Shown here in pieces: positions 61,940-64,000 of a stretch of 64,000 nt of DNA (positions are counted from its first letter, which is position 1; each line of letters starts with the position of its first letter). Both the position numbers and the translations under genes were made by a program. The DNA is from CAUJGQ01 sp042408665 (GTDB lineage Bacteria > Chloroflexota > Dehalococcoidia > CAUJGQ01), in NCBI GenBank assembly GCA_042408665.1, contig JBHOQW010000151.1, forward strand, positions 10,226 through 74,225. The letters run 5' to 3'. The notes beneath the pieces were generated by a model. It searched no databases. It was not told where the DNA came from and saw only the letters and a list, made by a program, of their open reading frames with translations.

Positions 61940-61994
61940 CCCTCTCCCGCACGGCGGGAGCGGGTGGCCGAGCGCAGCGCGGCGGGTGCGAGCC
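61940..61994 (+). repeat. Dispersed palindromic repeat, copy 3 (diverged)
   Basis: Arms CCCTCTCCCGC (61940-61950) and GCGGGAGCGGG (61954-61964) enclose ACG. The tail resembles that of copy 2 with several substitutions. Confidence 0.75.
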
Positions 61995-62262
61995 GGCTTC
62001 GCCGGAGCGCAGGCCGTTGAGGTGCCCGTTGAGGTCGCGGCGGTACCGTCGATGACGGGCCTGTCGGGCCGAGACCCGGCACGGGAGCACGATGAGCGGC
62101 AGAGCGCTACCGCATCGTTCGCCCCTTCCCGTTCCTGCCTCGTGAGGCGCGCTCGCCTCTCGTTCCGCATGTCCTGTGCTGACGCCGTCAGGCCCACCGC
62201 CGGTTGGGCGCGTCTTGCCCGTCACCCGTCACCGCGCGCCACACCGCACCCGGAGGTGACAC

Positions 62263-62568
62263 ATGGCCGCTGAGCCGCGCGCCTGGTACCTGTTCGACCC
62301 GGAGGGGCACCTGCTCGCGTACGGCCGGCCCCAGCACGACGATCGCGGCGCCGCCGACGCGCTGGCGCTGGCCGTGAGCCAGCCGGGCCGGTTGCTCCAG
62401 CGCTGCCTGCTCGGCGGAAGCCGCGACCTGTGGCTCCAGCCCCCCAGTGGGGACCTGCTGCCCGCCCGCGTCGAGCGGCTGTTCTTCGACCCGCAGGTGG
62501 GCCGCATCTGCGTGCTGCGCGTGCGGACGCCGTCCGCGGTGGCCCGCTGCCCCTCCCAATCATCCTGA
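62263..62568 (+). CDS. Hypothetical small protein
   Basis: The 101-residue soluble protein begins MAAEPRAWYLFDPEGHLLAYGRP and contains strand-rich phrases LLQRCLLGGSRDLWLQPPSG and FDPQVGRICVLRVR. I do not recognise a family. CGGAGGTGAC is ideally placed before ATG 62263. A strong hairpin 32 bases past the stop could end its transcript. Confidence 0.65.
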   Translation: MAAEPRAWYLFDPEGHLLAYGRPQHDDRGAADALALAVSQPGRLLQRCLLGGSRDLWLQPPSGDLLPARVERLFFDPQVGRICVLRVRTPSAVARCPSQSS

Positions 62569-62600
62569 CGGGACGGGTGAAGTTCGTCCTGAAGAGATGC

Positions 62601-62632
62601 GAGACGGCCGGGCATTGTGGCTCGGCCGTCTC
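62601..62632 (+). terminator. Hairpin after the small hypothetical gene
   Basis: Arms GAGACGGCCG (62601-62610) and CGGCCGTCTC (62623-62632) pair perfectly around a 12-base loop. No T-run follows. A second palindrome, CCCCGGCCGCGGCCGGGG, lies at 62708-62725. Nothing else is seen between 62569 and 62921. Confidence 0.6.
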
Positions 62633-62921
62633 GCGTGCCGCCGTCCCTGCCGGTCTCTCTACGGGGTGAGCTGACGGGTTCGGCTCCGGCAGGTTCAGGC
62701 CCGCCTACCCCGGCCGCGGCCGGGGATTCACCCCAGGTCTGTGGGTCCCCCGTCGGTTGCCGGGCACGGCACCGTTCGAGGATGGCCTTCCGGCCCCGGC
62801 GTACCGGGGCGAGGTCACGGCCGCGCCCCCGACGGCCGCGACCTCGCAGCGGCATCAGTCTACGCCGCCTCCCTCAACGGTTTCCTCAACACATCGGGGC
62901 ACGGGCCGCGGCGGTGATGCG

Positions 62922-63620
62922 TCAGCGTGAGGCCGGCTTGAGGAAGCGGTAGCCCACCCCGCGCTCGCTGGCGATGTAGCGCGGCGCGGCTGGGTCGTCG
63001 CCCAGCTTCTCGCGCAGGCGGCGGATGTACTCCCAGAGGTAGCTCATCTCGCCCTCGGCGTCCGGCCACACGCGGTCCAAGAGCAGCTCGTTGGGCAGGA
63101 CCCGCCCGGCGTTGGTGAAGAGGATCTGCAACAGCTTGGCCTCGGTGGGGCTGAGCCGACGGACCTCGCCCTCGACCTCTACAGTCTGCGCGGCGAAGTC
63201 AATCACGAGGTGGTCATCGACCCGCTCGCGCGCCCCCGGTGGGCCGGAGGGCCAAGCCCGCTTGAGCACGCGGCCGATCCGCGCCGCCAGCTCCGCGTGG
63301 CTGAACGGTTTGACGACGTAGTCGTCTGCGTACAGCTCGATGGCGCGTACTTTGCTCTCCTCGCTATCCACGGCGGTGAGGACGATGATGGGGATATCGG
63401 CGCGCCGCTTGATCTGGCGGCTGGTCTCAAAGCCGTCCATGCCCGGCATCATCAGGTCCACGATGGCCAGCGCCACCGGCTGGCCCGCCATCAGCCGCAG
63501 CGCCTCTTCACCGCTGCCGGCCCGCAGCACCCGGTAGCCATCGGCCTGAAGGTGAATGGCCACGGAGGCCAGGATGTCGGGATCGTCATCCACGAGCAGC
63601 AATACCGGTGCCGCCTGCAC
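62922..63620 (-). CDS. OmpR/PhoB-family response regulator
   Basis: The 232 residues form a receiver domain with LLLVDDDPD, phosphorylation site Asp55 (LAIVDLMMPG), Thr in IIVLTAVDSEE and Lys in YVVKPFSHAEL. A winged-helix DNA-binding domain follows at about 135-230 (LSPTEAKLLQILFTNAGRVLPNELLLDRVW, YIRRLREKLGDD, IASERGVGYRFLKP). GGGAGG lies eight bases before GTG 63620, so I prefer it to GTG 63629, which directly follows that site. It overlaps the 3' end of its kinase gene. Targets are unknown. Confidence 0.93.
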   Translation of the reverse strand: MQAAPVLLLVDDDPDILASVAIHLQADGYRVLRAGSGEEALRLMAGQPVALAIVDLMMPGMDGFETSRQIKRRADIPIIVLTAVDSEESKVRAIELYADDYVVKPFSHAELAARIGRVLKRAWPSGPPGARERVDDHLVIDFAAQTVEVEGEVRRLSPTEAKLLQILFTNAGRVLPNELLLDRVWPDAEGEMSYLWEYIRRLREKLGDDPAAPRYIASERGVGYRFLKPASR

Positions 63621-64000
63621 CTGTCTCACCTCCCTCAGGGACGTCCGCGGCCCTCGCTTGGTCTGCCGCCGGGAGCGTCACCGTGAAGGTACTGCCGTGA
63701 CCAGGCCGGCTGCGCACGTGGATGCGAGCGCCCATCGCCTCAGCGTAGGCGCGGGCGATGTAGAGCCCAAGACCGGACCCACCCGAGCGGCGCTGTGGGC
63801 CCCGTCGCACCTGGTAGAAGCGCTCGAAGATGCGCTCCTGTTCCTCTTCCGGGATGCCGATCCCCTCGTCGCGCACGGCAATCGCCACCGCGGCGCCGTC
63901 CCGCGTGATGCACACCTCCACGGGCGCTTCCGGCGGCGAGTACGCGCAGGCGTTGGCGATCAGGTTGGCGAGGATGTCCTCCAGGCGCTCCGGGTCGGCC
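63586..64000 (-). CDS. Sensor histidine kinase, C-terminal part (5' end cut off)
   Basis: The visible 137 residues are the ATPase domain of a histidine kinase: N box ILANLIANACAYSPP, G1 VRDEGIGIPEEEQ, F box IFERFYQVRRG and G2 GGSGLGLYIARAYAE, then HVRSRPGHGSTFTVTLP. The sensor domain, HisKA helix and start lie beyond the window edge. Its stop overlaps the start of the OmpR-type regulator by 35 bases, so the pair is one operon and almost certainly one signalling pair. Confidence 0.93.
   Translation of the reverse strand, partial: ADPERLEDILANLIANACAYSPPEAPVEVCITRDGAAVAIAVRDEGIGIPEEEQERIFERFYQVRRGPQRRSGGSGLGLYIARAYAEAMGARIHVRSRPGHGSTFTVTLPAADQARAADVPEGGETGAGGTGIAARG

Larger units (their letters stand above)
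61595..62262. repeat. Non-coding tract of dispersed palindromic repeats
   Basis: No gene is supported in these 668 bases after lon. Three hairpin-plus-tail elements are described separately. Short GGGCCCTC motifs recur near 61653 and 61677, and CGATGAG repeats at 61708-61716. After 62000 the sequence is plain G+C-rich up to the ribosome site CGGAGGTG of the next gene. Confidence 0.75.

Noticed and set aside
61595..62262. CRISPR array in the repeat-rich tract after lon
   Set aside because: The repeats are palindromic, irregularly spaced and inverted relative to one another; there are no evenly spaced unique spacers and no cas genes.

Overview
The window is about two-thirds G+C, tightly packed on both strands, and has no transposase, prophage, CRISPR array, rRNA or recognisable tRNA. 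The gene set suggests a thermophilic or soil Chloroflexota (Thermomicrobia-like) bacterium. The supporting genes are a DnaB / DnaD-domain / DnaC-like operon, a DUF5667 protein, several threonine/proline-rich membrane-anchored proteins, an archaeal/eukaryotic-type ProRS, a tungsten/molybdenum aldehyde oxidoreductase, TreZ, and an HSP20-Lon pair. The phylum is inferred from gene content only.

Region by region. 1-5.3 kb holds a YceI-domain membrane protein cut by the window edge, fabI, a hemerythrin-like gene broken by an amber stop, and a three-gene operon (CstR-like repressor, metallo-beta-lactamase/rhodanese persulfide enzyme, DUF302). The operon promoter has a perfect palindrome sitting in its spacer. 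5.4-9 kb holds treZ and a DUF885 peptidase. 9.1-14.5 kb holds an aldehyde:ferredoxin oxidoreductase, an S41 peptidase lacking the usual catalytic lysine, and proline dehydrogenase. 14.7-17.7 kb is a diguanylate cyclase with its GGDEF domain at the N-terminus followed by GAF and PAS sensors. 18-25.5 kb holds four alpha/beta hydrolases, proS, an HSP20, an SH3-like surface protein and a cobalamin-binding-type protein. 25.8-30 kb holds a ferredoxin/P450 pair, a secreted subtilase and a zinc-binding lipoprotein.

30-37.6 kb holds a DEAD-box helicase, a lone receiver, and the replication operon dnaB - dnaD-like - dnaC-like. The last protein carries two complete AAA+ modules in one chain, and an array of palindromes lies between dnaB and the dnaD-like gene. 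Convergent to it is moaD-moaE-nudix. 37.7-46 kb is mostly lineage-specific: secreted or anchored proteins, three more orphan receivers and YqeY. 46-53 kb holds an amidohydrolase, a zinc-type dehydrogenase, a thioredoxin-reductase-like ferredoxin-NADP reductase, an AlbA_2-like protein and an FAD-dependent reductase. 53-64 kb holds a tiny zinc-ribbon protein, malate synthase A, an ABC exporter, an LLM oxidoreductase, the HSP20-lon operon, a non-coding tract of dispersed palindromic repeats, and an OmpR-type two-component pair running off the window edge.

Connections between genes: moaD/moaE supply molybdopterin of the kind the aldehyde oxidoreductase needs; the ferredoxin probably feeds the P450; the CstR-like repressor probably controls persulfide detoxification; HSP20 and Lon are translationally coupled. 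Promoters often show only a TACANT or TATACT -10 element, and two genes begin so close to such an element that their mRNAs may be leaderless.
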